Source: Actinomycetota bacterium (GTDB taxonomy: Bacteria; Actinomycetota; Humimicrobiia; Humimicrobiales; Humimicrobiaceae). From it: a stretch of DNA of 6,248 bases. Positions 1-6,171 of the stretch are shown piece after piece. The notes beneath the pieces are model-generated. The model did no database searches. It worked only from the letters and a program-made list of their open reading frames with translations, and was not told where the DNA came from. The position numbers and the translations under genes were made by a program. Numbering within the stretch: position 1 is the stretch's first letter; each line of letters begins with the position of its first letter. The stretch is from contig JAMCVO010000011.1 in NCBI GenBank assembly GCA_023475715.1, positions 1-6,248 of the forward strand, read 5' to 3'.

Positions 1-1352
1 GATTTTAAAATACTGATTCTGTTTTCTTCATTTACCAATTTAAAAACTTCATATTTTTCAATTTCTTCCGTATAATCGTCTCCAAGATCATCCAGTATCT
101 CAACGAATATTTTAACAAGTCCGGGGTCAAATTGAATGCCCGATAATTCTTTTATGGTTTCGATTGATTTTTTCTTTGAAATTGCTTTCTTATATGGAGA
201 ACCGTTTGCCATTACATCATAAGCATCTACAACTGAAGTGATTCTTGAATTTATTGGTATGGAATCTCCTTTTAATTTATGAGGATATCCATTCCCATTC
301 CACCACTCATGATGATACAGGATTGAATCTGCTATATGAGCAAGCTGTATAGTGGATTTTGCAATGTTATATCCGATAATCGTATGCCTTCTTACCAGAC
401 GGGTTTCTTCCCTGGTCAGCTCGCCTTTTTTCATCAAAACACTTTCAGCAATAGCTACTTTTCCTATGTCATGCAATATTGAAAGAAGTGATAAATCATT
501 TAACTGGTCCTCCGAAAGGTTAATTGCCTTACCAATTTTTCTTGAAAGAGCGCTGATTCTATAGGTATGCTTTTCAGTTTCAAGACCTTTTTCAAAAAGA
601 GCTCTGCTGAAAGCAGAAAGTATCGAGCTTGATATGCTGTTTCTTTCAACTAGTTTTCTTCGATACATTCTATCTTCAGCATTCTTAATGACCTTCTGTA
701 AGTTTTGCGAATGATCCGTTTTTGTTGCTATGCCAATAGATATGCTTAAAGGAAGTTTTTTATTTTCCAGAACCTTGCATCCAAGCCTTATCCTTTCAAC
801 AATTTCTTTGGCTTCTTCCTCATGAGTTTTTGGCAGAAGTATTGCAAACTCATCTCCGCCCCATCTGCAGATAATATCTTCGGATCTGCAGCTTTTAACA
901 AGGACTTTTGCACATTTTCTCAGGAGTAGATCCCCTTTTTTGTGACCAAAGCCGTCATTTATTAATTTCAGGCCATTAACATCACCAATGATTATGCTTA
1001 AAGGGAGCTGGCGTTCCCTGTCCAGACGCTTTAATTCTTCATCGAAATATGCTCTATTATAAAGATCCGTTAAATTATCATGAAAACTTATATATCTTAT
1101 CTTCTCCTCTGATTTTTTCCTTTCAGTAATATCCCTGACAATTATCAGCTTGCCGCCTACCTCCATACTGCTTATTTTTAGCAAACTTACTGATATGTTA
1201 AAATATTTATCTTCCTGATGGGTGTTAATCATCACATCTTTCTCAGCTTCCTGCTCACCATCAGTAAAATTAATACTATAATCATGCCAGATATAATCTA
1301 TGGACCTTCCGATAAAATCCCTGCCTGTAGAAAATAAATCCTGTGCCTGCAT
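1..1352 (-). CDS. PAS-GGDEF-HD-GYP cyclic-di-GMP signalling protein, main part (runs off left edge, N-terminus severed)
   Basis: This frame stays open for 450 codons from an ATG at 1352-1350 to the window edge, where it is incomplete. Positions below count from the original start at 1547. The rest of a PAS domain comes first, ending near a DITERKKSEEK linker. A GGDEF domain follows from about residue 155: LTDLYNR, metal-binding GDVNG, and an intact GGDEF (230-234, nt 860-846) preceded by the inhibitory I-site RxxD as RSED (221-224). An HD-GYP phosphodiesterase domain follows from about residue 320: HDIGK (H359, D360), HHE (412-414), GYP (419-421) and VVDAYD. By family knowledge, GGDEF makes cyclic-di-GMP from GTP and HD-GYP degrades it. 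All key residues of both domains are visible, so the protein could do both. The stretch is in the same frame as the 62-codon fragment at 1359-1547 and is separated from it by TAA TAG. It would need reinitiation at 1352, and I see no convincing ribosome binding site there. Domain identity is very sure; the start and the intact status are not. Confidence 0.85.
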   Translation of the reverse strand, partial: MQAQDLFSTGRDFIGRSIDYIWHDYSINFTDGEQEAEKDVMINTHQEDKYFNISVSLLKISSMEVGGKLIIVRDITERKKSEEKIRYISFHDNLTDLYNRAYFDEELKRLDRERQLPLSIIIGDVNGLKLINDGFGHKKGDLLLRKCAKVLVKSCRSEDIICRWGGDEFAILLPKTHEEEAKEIVERIRLGCKVLENKKLPLSISIGIATKTDHSQNLQKVIKNAEDRMYRRKLVERNSISSSILSAFSRALFEKGLETEKHTYRISALSRKIGKAINLSEDQLNDLSLLSILHDIGKVAIAESVLMKKGELTREETRLVRRHTIIGYNIAKSTIQLAHIADSILYHHEWWNGNGYPHKLKGDSIPINSRITSVVDAYDVMANGSPYKKAISKKKSIETIKELSGIQFDPGLVKIFVEILDDLGDDYTEEIEKYEVFKLVNEENRISILK

Positions 1353-1368
1353 GAACTATTACATAATC
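1345..1368 (-). repeat. 24-bp exact inverted repeat, copy A (in PAS region; carries TAA TAG)
   Basis: Read on the minus strand, these 24 bases are identical to plus-strand 1995-2018 in hypC. The match begins GATTATGTAATAG and ends CATGCAGGC, and identity stops abruptly at both ends. In the signalling gene's frame the segment spells x-I-M-stop-stop-F-M-Q-A. The hypC copy encodes a conserved family motif, so this copy looks like the recipient. A chance 24-base match in a 6-kb window is very improbable even at this A/T content. Confidence 0.95.
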
Positions 1369-1547
1369 CTGCCTTCCTTATCCAGAACAATAACACCATC
1401 TTTTATACTTCCTATTATTGACTCATAATTTATAGGAACAATCTTAACTTTTTTTAGATATACAAAACCAAATGTTAGTACAAGAACCAAAATAATTGAT
1501 ATTGCGATACTATAAGAAATTAAATATGTGCTAAATTGAATAAGCAT
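1359..1547 (-). pseudogene. Severed N-terminal fragment of the PAS-GGDEF-HD-GYP gene: membrane anchor and start of PAS
   Basis: An ATG at 1547 opens 62 codons that end at TAA (1361-1359), followed at once by TAG (1358-1356). The peptide has one strong hydrophobic segment (about residues 8-31, ending in FGFVYLKK), so a single membrane anchor with the rest in the cytoplasm. Next comes the opening of a PAS domain, ESIIGSIKDGVIVLDKEGRI. The same frame continues past the stops with QAQDLF, exactly where a PAS domain should carry its small-residue/x-LF motif. This is therefore the front of the gene at 1-1352 and not a separate small protein. No clear Shine-Dalgarno sequence precedes the ATG. The stops lie inside a 24-bp segment identical to part of hypC. 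It is either a recent nonsense lesion, a natural split with reinitiation, or an assembly error. Confidence 0.8.
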
Positions 1548-1571
1548 AATTTTTATTTTTAAAAATTTGCT

Positions 1572-1577
1572 ATTATA
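1572..1577 (-). promoter_or_regulatory. Possible -10 box for the leftward signalling gene
   Basis: Minus-strand TATAAT lies about 24 bases upstream of the ATG at 1547, a sensible distance for a short leader. There is no recognisable -35 hexamer 16-18 bases further upstream, and TATAAT is frequent in such A/T-rich DNA, so this is weak. Confidence 0.3.
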
Positions 1578-1630
1578 GTATAAACATATTTATAATTATA
1601 ATTTATTTTATTATTATAAATTTATTATTA

Positions 1631-1648
1631 AATTAATTTAAATTAATT
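1631..1648. repeat. 18-bp perfect palindrome in the intergenic region
   Basis: AATTAATTTAAATTAATT reads the same on both strands, and the symmetry breaks on both flanks. It sits between the two divergent genes, about 130 bases upstream of the hyp -35 box. It consists only of A and T, so chance symmetry is plausible. It could be an operator or only low-complexity sequence. Confidence 0.5.
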
Positions 1649-1760
1649 ATAAGAATAAATTAGCTTTAAACTAAAATAATTTATATAATGTTTTTATAAC
1701 TTTTTGTTAATTTTAATACAAATACAAATAAAAAGAAATAATTTAATAATTTAATATTAT

Positions 1761-1798
1761 TTTGTGATTTTATTTAACTTTTGCGATTTTATGCAACT
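1761..1798 (+). repeat. Tandem pair of 19-bp direct repeats at the hyp promoter (candidate operator)
   Basis: Copy 1 (1761-1779) is TTTGTGATTTTATTTAACT and copy 2 (1780-1798) is TTTGCGATTTTATGCAACT, abutting and identical at 16 of 19 positions. No third copy follows. Copy 2 contains the -35 box TTGCGA and a small dyad, TTGC-N8-GCAA. Copy 1 lies directly upstream. The 19-bp period is close to two helical turns, so two protein units would sit on the same DNA face. The arrangement suggests a regulator of hyp transcription; which family is unknown. Confidence 0.6.
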
Positions 1799-1809
1799 TC
1801 TAATATAAT
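1781..1809 (+). promoter_or_regulatory. Sigma-70-type promoter for hypCDE
   Basis: The -35 box TTGCGA (1781-1786, 4 of 6 to consensus) is separated by exactly 17 bases from a perfect -10 box TATAAT (1804-1809). Transcription would start near 1816, leaving a leader of about 62 bases before hypC. The -35 box lies within the second copy of the 19-bp repeat, so a protein bound there would directly affect RNA polymerase. The consensus match and spacing make this the best promoter in the window. Confidence 0.6.
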
Positions 1810-1862
1810 TGCTACTGTATTTTATGGCTTTCATAAAAAATATTGAAGATTTTTATTTTAAA

Positions 1863-1867
1863 AGAGG
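1863..1867 (+). promoter_or_regulatory. Ribosome binding site of hypC
   Basis: AGAGG lies 10 bases upstream of the ATG at 1878. It supports this start, which also places the obligatory cysteine at position 2. Confidence 0.65.
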
Positions 1868-1877
1868 TATTGATTAA

Positions 1878-2096
1878 ATGTGCCTGGCAATTCCAGCAAA
1901 AGTTATTAAAATTAATAAAAACATCGCTGAAATAGAAAGTTTCGGGGTTGTCAAAGAAGTTGACATAACACTGGTTCCTGATGCAAAGATTGGTGATTAT
2001 GTAATAGTTCATGCAGGCTTTGCAATTCAAATTATTGATAAAAAAGAAGCTTCCATCACTAAAGGTTACTGGAAAGAATTCCTGGAACAGACATGA
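1878..2096 (+). CDS. hypC: HypC, [NiFe]-hydrogenase maturation chaperone
   Basis: A 72-residue protein of normal HypC/HupF length. It begins MCLAIPAKV, giving the invariant Cys2 of the family; the initiator Met must be removed to expose it. The conserved DYVIVHAGFAI motif lies at residues 40-50, with His45. By family knowledge, HypC binds HypD, carries the Fe(CN)2CO group through Cys2, and delivers it to the hydrogenase large-subunit precursor in the cytoplasm. The start is fixed by Cys2 and the upstream AGAGG. The stop TGA overlaps the hypD ATG (ATGA at 2093-2096), implying translational coupling. It is the first gene of hypCDE and follows the promoter at 1781-1809. Codons 40-47 are the source of the 24-bp sequence also found in the upstream signalling gene. 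The paralogue HybG is an alternative name, but next to hypD the call HypC is firm. Confidence 0.96.
   Translation: MCLAIPAKVIKINKNIAEIESFGVVKEVDITLVPDAKIGDYVIVHAGFAIQIIDKKEASITKGYWKEFLEQT
1995..2018 (+). repeat. 24-bp exact inverted repeat, copy B (native copy in hypC)
   Basis: This segment encodes HypC residues 40-47 (DYVIVHAG), a motif expected in any HypC, so it is original here. Its exact counterpart is on the opposite strand at 1345-1368, with 626 bases between the copies. Confidence 0.95.
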
Positions 2097-3166
2097 ACAT
2101 CATAGAAATTTGCGAAAGAATTAATAGTCTGGTCAGAGATTTAGATAAGAAAAGTATAAATATAATGGAAGTATGCGGAACGCATACGATGGAAATAGCC
2201 CGCAATGGACTAAAACAATTGCTTCCTTCAGAAATTAATCTTATTAGTGGTCCAGGATGTCCTGTTTGTGTTACTCCGACAATTGAAATTGATAGGATAA
2301 TTGAAATCATAAGGAATTATGATGTTACTGTTTTTAGTTTCGGTGACATGATAAGGGTTCCAGGCTCCAGTTCAAGTCTGGCTTATGAAAAATCTGCAGG
2401 TAAAGACGTAGTTATCTGTTATTCCCCGCTTGATTCCCTGGATTTTGCATTAAAAAATCCTGATAAAAATGTGGTCTTTATTGCGATTGGCTTCGAGACT
2501 ACCATACCCTTAAGTTCAGTCGTTATAAAAAGAGCCAGGGAAAAAAAATTAAAGAATTTTTTTATTTACTGTACGCACAAAATAATACCGCCGGCTCTTG
2601 ATGCACTATTGAAAGATAAAGAAGTCCGGATAAACGGATTGCTGCTTCCGGGTCATGTCTCAGCTATAATTGGCAGCAAACCATATCAATTCATACCCCG
2701 GGATTATAATATCCCGGGCGTAATAAGCGGTTTCGATCCTGAAGGTATTCTGCAGGCAATAAAAATGATCTTAATACAGCTTAAACAGAAAAAATCCAAG
2801 ATTGAAATTGGATATAAGAGTGTGGTAAAAGAAGAAGGAAATGTCATAGCTGTAAATCAAATCCATGAAGTTTTTGAAGCCGAAGATTCCATATGGAGAG
2901 GTTTGGGCAGTATTCCAAAAAGCGGTTTAAAGTTAAAACCTGATTTTTCAGAATTTGATGCAAAATTAAAATTTCCAACTAAAAAATTGAATTCCCGGGA
3001 CCCAAAAGATTGTGAGTGCGGCAATGTTCTTAAAGGCATAAAAAAACCTGATGGGTGCAGACTTTTTGCAAAATCATGCACACCTGACAATCCTATAGGA
3101 CCCTGCATGGTTTCAAGTGAGGGAACTTGTGCCGCTTATTATAAATTTTACAGGATAAAATACTAA
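2093..3166 (+). CDS. hypD: HypD, Fe-S scaffold for Fe(CN)2CO assembly in [NiFe]-hydrogenase maturation
   Basis: A 357-residue protein, close to the usual HypD length of about 370. Signature motifs appear in family order: CGTHT (28-32), GPGCPVC (53-59), GFETT (133-137) and LPGHVSAIIG (185-194). A cysteine-rich C-terminus has Cys at 307, 309, 322, 329, 338 and 346, including the CECG and EGTCAAYY segments. By family knowledge, the C-terminal cysteines hold a [4Fe-4S] cluster. The CGTH and GPGCPVC cysteines form the site where, with HypC, iron receives its two cyanides and CO. HypE donates the cyanide. The ATG lies inside the hypC stop (ATGA overlap), with a short GGA six bases upstream, so translation is probably coupled to hypC. 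No motif is missing and the gene looks functional. Confidence 0.97.
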   Translation: MNIIEICERINSLVRDLDKKSINIMEVCGTHTMEIARNGLKQLLPSEINLISGPGCPVCVTPTIEIDRIIEIIRNYDVTVFSFGDMIRVPGSSSSLAYEKSAGKDVVICYSPLDSLDFALKNPDKNVVFIAIGFETTIPLSSVVIKRAREKKLKNFFIYCTHKIIPPALDALLKDKEVRINGLLLPGHVSAIIGSKPYQFIPRDYNIPGVISGFDPEGILQAIKMILIQLKQKKSKIEIGYKSVVKEEGNVIAVNQIHEVFEAEDSIWRGLGSIPKSGLKLKPDFSEFDAKLKFPTKKLNSRDPKDCECGNVLKGIKKPDGCRLFAKSCTPDNPIGPCMVSSEGTCAAYYKFYRIKY

Positions 3167-3183
3167 ATTAAAGATAAACAAAA

Positions 3184-4245
3184 TTGCTGAAAAAAATAAA
3201 AATAACTGATTCTCCACAATTAAAAGTAATCAATATTTCACATGGTGACGGTGGATTAAAAACAGGAGAATTAATAAATAGATTCATACTTAAATATTTA
3301 AAGAATGATATACTTGAAAAGCTTGAAGACAGCGCTTCGCTTTGTATCGAAGAAAAAAATATTGCTTATACAACTGACAGTTTTGTTGTAGAGCCTATTT
3401 TTTTCCCGGGTGGAGATATCGGAAAATTATCAATTTGCGGGACCGTCAATGACCTTGTAACAACCGGATGCACCCCTTTTGTTCTGAGCCTTTCTCTAAT
3501 ACTTGAAGAAGGTTTCCCGTTAAAAGATTTGGAAAAGATACTGATATCAATTAGAAAGACTGTTGGAGAAGTTAACCTGGCCAACAGCGGAGTTGATCTA
3601 AGAATAGTAACCGGAGATACCAAAGTAGTGCCAAAGGGATTTGTTGATAAAATTTTTATAAATACTTCAGGTATAGGTCTGAACCAGTCTAATATTGAAA
3701 TATCGTCCTCGAAAATAAAAGTTAATGATTCGATATTGATCAATGGCGGTATTGGCGAACATGGTCTTGCAATTTTGAGCCAGAGAAAAGAATTTAATTT
3801 TAAAACAGGTCTCTTGAGTGATTGCTCTCCTCTTAACTCCCTTGTAAATGACATCTGCAAGTCTTCGGATAAAATTCATGCAATGAGGGATGCTACGCGA
3901 GGGGGCCTTGCAAGAGTATTAATAGAAATGGCGCAAGCTTCAAAAACAACCTTTGAAATAGAAAAGATAAAAATTCCAATAAAAAAAGAGGTAAGAGGGT
4001 TATGTGAATTTTTAGGAATGGATCCATTATATATCGCTAATGAAGGAAAAATGGTTATTTTTGTTGAAAGCAAAGATGCTGAAAAAGTACTTGAAGCAAT
4101 GAGAAAAAATAAATATGGAAAAGAGTCCCAAATAATTGGCAGGGTAGTTAAAAAAAGTCAGGCCACTGTTATTCTCAATACTGAAATCGGAACAAAAAGA
4201 ATCATTGACATGCATTACAGCGAGCAGCTCCCAAGGATATGTTAA
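3184..4245 (+). CDS. hypE: HypE, carbamoyl dehydratase that makes the cyanide ligands of [NiFe] hydrogenase
   Basis: A 353-residue protein of the PurM/AIR-synthase-like ATPase fold, normal for HypE. Visible family motifs are ISHGDGGLKTGELI (18-31), the nucleotide-binding TTDSFVVEP (63-71), GGDIGKLSICGTVND (76-90), TGDTKV (143-148), MRDATRGGL (234-242, usually MRDPTRGG) and the C-terminal tail EQLPRIC. By family knowledge, HypF carbamoylates the terminal cysteine, here Cys353. HypE then dehydrates it with ATP to a thiocyanate and passes the cyanide to iron on HypC-HypD. The start is TTG at 3184, 17 bases after the hypD stop. An in-frame TAA at 3175-3177 leaves no room for an earlier start and no ATG lies close by, so TTG is the best choice although the Shine-Dalgarno is poor. 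It shares an operon with hypC and hypD. Its stop lies 3 bases from the stop of convergent pckG. Confidence 0.96.
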   Translation: MLKKIKITDSPQLKVINISHGDGGLKTGELINRFILKYLKNDILEKLEDSASLCIEEKNIAYTTDSFVVEPIFFPGGDIGKLSICGTVNDLVTTGCTPFVLSLSLILEEGFPLKDLEKILISIRKTVGEVNLANSGVDLRIVTGDTKVVPKGFVDKIFINTSGIGLNQSNIEISSSKIKVNDSILINGGIGEHGLAILSQRKEFNFKTGLLSDCSPLNSLVNDICKSSDKIHAMRDATRGGLARVLIEMAQASKTTFEIEKIKIPIKKEVRGLCEFLGMDPLYIANEGKMVIFVESKDAEKVLEAMRKNKYGKESQIIGRVVKKSQATVILNTEIGTKRIIDMHYSEQLPRIC

Positions 4246-4248
4246 AAT

Positions 4249-6030
4249 TTATTTTGACTTTAACCTGCTGATAAGATTTTCTAATTCAGAATTAAGCTCG
4301 ACAGGGAGCCTGCTTTCAAATTTAGAATAGAATTGTCTTATCTCGTCAGCCTCTTTTAACCATTGTCCATTATCAATTTCAAGCAGACTGGTTAAATTTC
4401 CCGGTTTTAAATCCAAGCCGTTTGTGTCTATATCTTTTTCATAAGGTACGTAACCGATAGGAGTCCTCGAGGCATCGATTTTTCCCTTGCACCTGCCGAT
4501 TATCCATTCAAGCACCCTGAGATTGTCCCCATATCCTGGCCATAAGAAATTACCGCTGCTGTCAGTTCTGAACCAGTTAACATTAAATATCATTGGCTGA
4601 TTTTTGATTTTTTTGCCCATTTCAAGCCAGTGTTTGAAATAATCTCCCATATTATAGCCGCAGAATGGTATCATAGCCATCGGGTCTCTTCTGATAACAC
4701 CTTGAGCACCATATTGCGCAGCTGTAACTTCGGAAGCCATTATTGAACCTAAAAATACTCCATTTTGCCAGTTAAATGACTGGCATACAAGTGGTGCCAG
4801 TGTTGCCCGCCTTCCGCCAAAAATAATCGCAGATATCGGTACACCGTTCGGATCATCAAGCTTATCTGTTGCAGTTGGACATTGTCTTATGGGAGCCGTG
4901 AATCTGCTATTTGGATTTGCGCCCTTTACAGGCTTGCCTTCTGAATCTTTTAGCTGAGGATTCCAGGGTTTTCCTGTCCAATCGATACCAGACTGCGGAA
5001 CAGGGCCATCTGCACCTTCCCACCAGACTGTTTTATCAGGCTTTAGCAAAACATTTGTATAAATTGTATTTGATTGGATTGTCTTGACTGCATTTGGATT
5101 GGTTATGCTATTGGTTCCGGGAGCAACGCCAAAAAAACCTGTTTCAGGATTTATCGCCCATAATGAACCATCCGGACCCACTCTCATCCATGCAATGTCA
5201 TCACCAATTGTCCATATCTTATAACCTTTTTTCTTGAGCCCTTCAGGCGGAACAAGCATTGCCAGATTAGTTTTACCGCATGCACTGGGAAAAGCAGCGG
5301 CAACATAAGTTATGCTTCCTTTGTTGTCTTCGATTCCCAGTATTAACATATGCTCTGCCATCCAGTTTTCATTCCTTCCAAGATAGCTTCCTATCCTTAA
5401 GGAAAGACATTTTTTACCCAAAAGAACATTGCCGCCATAGCCTGAACCGACACTCCAGATAGTATTATCATGCGGAAAATGAAGAATAAGTCTCCTTTCA
5501 ATATTGAGATCTGCTTTCGAATGCAGGCATTTTGTAAATTCACCATTTTCTCCAAGCTCTTTTAATACTTTTTCTCCTGCTCTTGTCATTATAAGCATAT
5601 TTAACACAACATATATGCTATCAGTTAACTCAAGGCCAATCTTACTGAACTGAGAGCCAACCGGACCCATCGAAAATGGTATTACATACATTGTTCTGCC
5701 AACCATCGAATCAGCAAAAATGGCTCCCGCTTTGTCATATGCATCTTCCGGCTTCATCCAGTTGTTCGTAGGACCTGCTTCACTCTTTTCGGGAGTACAA
5801 ATGAAAGTCAAATTTTCAGTTCTTGCCACATCATTCAAGGCAGTTCTATGATAAACACAACCCGGAAGCAATTTCTGATTCAACTCTATAATTTCACCGG
5901 TTGCCATGGCTTCTTTTTCCAGCTCTTTTTTCTGCTTGTCTGAACCATCTACCCAGACAATTTTGTCAGGATTACAGAGTTTTGCCATCTCTGAAATCCA
6001 ATTAGAAACCTTTGTATTTTTATTAAACAC
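4249..6030 (-). CDS. pckG: Phosphoenolpyruvate carboxykinase (GTP)
   Basis: A 593-residue cytoplasmic enzyme interconverting oxaloacetate + GTP and phosphoenolpyruvate + CO2 + GDP, at the branch of gluconeogenesis or anaplerosis. The sequence clearly belongs to the GTP family (animal/actinobacterial type), not the ATP type. Motifs are R70 in VARTEN, PFSMGPVGS (118-126), YGGN (198-201) with KK (206-207), EHMLILGI with H227, the P-loop FPSACGKTNLAM (247-258) with catalytic-loop Cys251, GDDIAWM (276-282), NSRFT (374-378), FGGRR (404-408) and WFR (486-488). FLWPGYGDN (495-503) is the guanine-stacking region, with Tyr500 where vertebrate enzymes have Phe. The start is GTG at 6030, backed by a strong GGGAGG five bases upstream, which gives a normal N-terminus. 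No disabling change is visible. It converges on hypE and is unlikely to be functionally linked to it; in an anaerobe it may run in either direction. Confidence 0.97.
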   Translation of the reverse strand: MFNKNTKVSNWISEMAKLCNPDKIVWVDGSDKQKKELEKEAMATGEIIELNQKLLPGCVYHRTALNDVARTENLTFICTPEKSEAGPTNNWMKPEDAYDKAGAIFADSMVGRTMYVIPFSMGPVGSQFSKIGLELTDSIYVVLNMLIMTRAGEKVLKELGENGEFTKCLHSKADLNIERRLILHFPHDNTIWSVGSGYGGNVLLGKKCLSLRIGSYLGRNENWMAEHMLILGIEDNKGSITYVAAAFPSACGKTNLAMLVPPEGLKKKGYKIWTIGDDIAWMRVGPDGSLWAINPETGFFGVAPGTNSITNPNAVKTIQSNTIYTNVLLKPDKTVWWEGADGPVPQSGIDWTGKPWNPQLKDSEGKPVKGANPNSRFTAPIRQCPTATDKLDDPNGVPISAIIFGGRRATLAPLVCQSFNWQNGVFLGSIMASEVTAAQYGAQGVIRRDPMAMIPFCGYNMGDYFKHWLEMGKKIKNQPMIFNVNWFRTDSSGNFLWPGYGDNLRVLEWIIGRCKGKIDASRTPIGYVPYEKDIDTNGLDLKPGNLTSLLEIDNGQWLKEADEIRQFYSKFESRLPVELNSELENLISRLKSK

Positions 6031-6035
6031 AATAA

Positions 6036-6041
6036 CCTCCC
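6036..6041 (-). promoter_or_regulatory. Ribosome binding site of pckG (decides the GTG start)
   Basis: Minus-strand GGGAGG sits 5 bases before the GTG at 6030-6028. It is the strongest Shine-Dalgarno in the window and settles the non-ATG start. Confidence 0.8.
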
Positions 6042-6098
6042 GGTAGTTTTAAGATTTAAAAAAACATAAGGAAAAATTGTATAATTACTGAAAAATAC

Positions 6099-6128
6099 AT
6101 TAATCTATTTTAAGTTTATTGAGTTCAA
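6099..6128 (-). promoter_or_regulatory. Weak candidate promoter for pckG
   Basis: On the minus strand, TTGAAC (6128-6123) and ATTAAT (6104-6099) are separated by 18 bases. They would start transcription about 60 bases upstream of the GTG. The matches are only moderate and the region is A/T-rich, so this is tentative. Confidence 0.25.
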
Positions 6129-6159
6129 CATAATACATTAATTTTTTTTAAAAATAAAG

Positions 6160-6164
6160 AAGGA
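6160..6164 (+). promoter_or_regulatory. Ribosome binding site candidate for the rightward gene at the right edge
   Basis: AAGGA lies 7 bases before ATT at 6172 in the only well-spaced position for the open frame that follows. It is the main reason to propose an ATT start. Confidence 0.4.
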
Positions 6165-6171
6165 TTTAAAG

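Larger units (their letters stand above)
1548..1877. other. A/T-rich divergent intergenic region between the signalling gene and hypC
   Basis: These 330 bases have no credible coding frame. The left two thirds (about 1548-1760) are nearly all A and T, rich in TTAAT and TATAAT runs, so promoter-like words occur by chance. The right third holds the well-spaced hyp promoter and the tandem repeat. An untranslated leader of about 60 bases precedes hypC. In it, ATAAAAA (1833-1839) and TTTTTAT (1850-1856) could form a weak A/U-only stem. I see no riboswitch, tRNA or G+C-rich terminator hairpin. Confidence 0.8.

Noticed and set aside
352..564. 70-codon plus-strand open frame opposite the HD-GYP domain
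   Set aside because: Antisense shadow of the catalytic HD-GYP coding sequence, with no ribosome binding site or domain.
1359..1547. Independent small membrane protein
   Set aside because: It ends in the middle of a PAS motif and the same frame continues with the rest of the PAS domain. It is a fragment of the larger gene.
1760..1800. FNR or Crp site upstream of hypC
   Set aside because: A TGTGA half-site occurs in repeat copy 1 but the matching right half is absent, and no TTGAT-N4-ATCAA is present in the promoter. The direct repeat is the better description.
1833..1856. Riboswitch or attenuator in the hypC leader
   Set aside because: Only an ATAAAAA/TTTTTAT stem is visible, in a leader of about 60 bases. 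There is no conserved riboswitch core or G+C stem.
1345..2018. The 24-bp inverted repeats as ends of an invertible (phase-variable) DNA segment
   Set aside because: Flipping 1345-2018 would join the hypC front to the signalling gene out of frame, meeting a TGA about 20 codons on. The anchor fragment would still hit TAA TAG. Neither orientation restores both genes, and no invertase gene is in the window.
3366..3860. Long 164-codon open frame on the minus strand inside hypE
   Set aside because: It lies wholly antisense to a well-supported HypE with all family motifs, and its translation shows no recognisable domain.
4241..4264. Bidirectional terminator between hypE and pckG (GTTAAA ... TTTAAC)
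   Set aside because: The stem is only six A/T-dominated pairs with no G+C core and no clear U-run, and it overlaps both coding ends. It is too weak to call.
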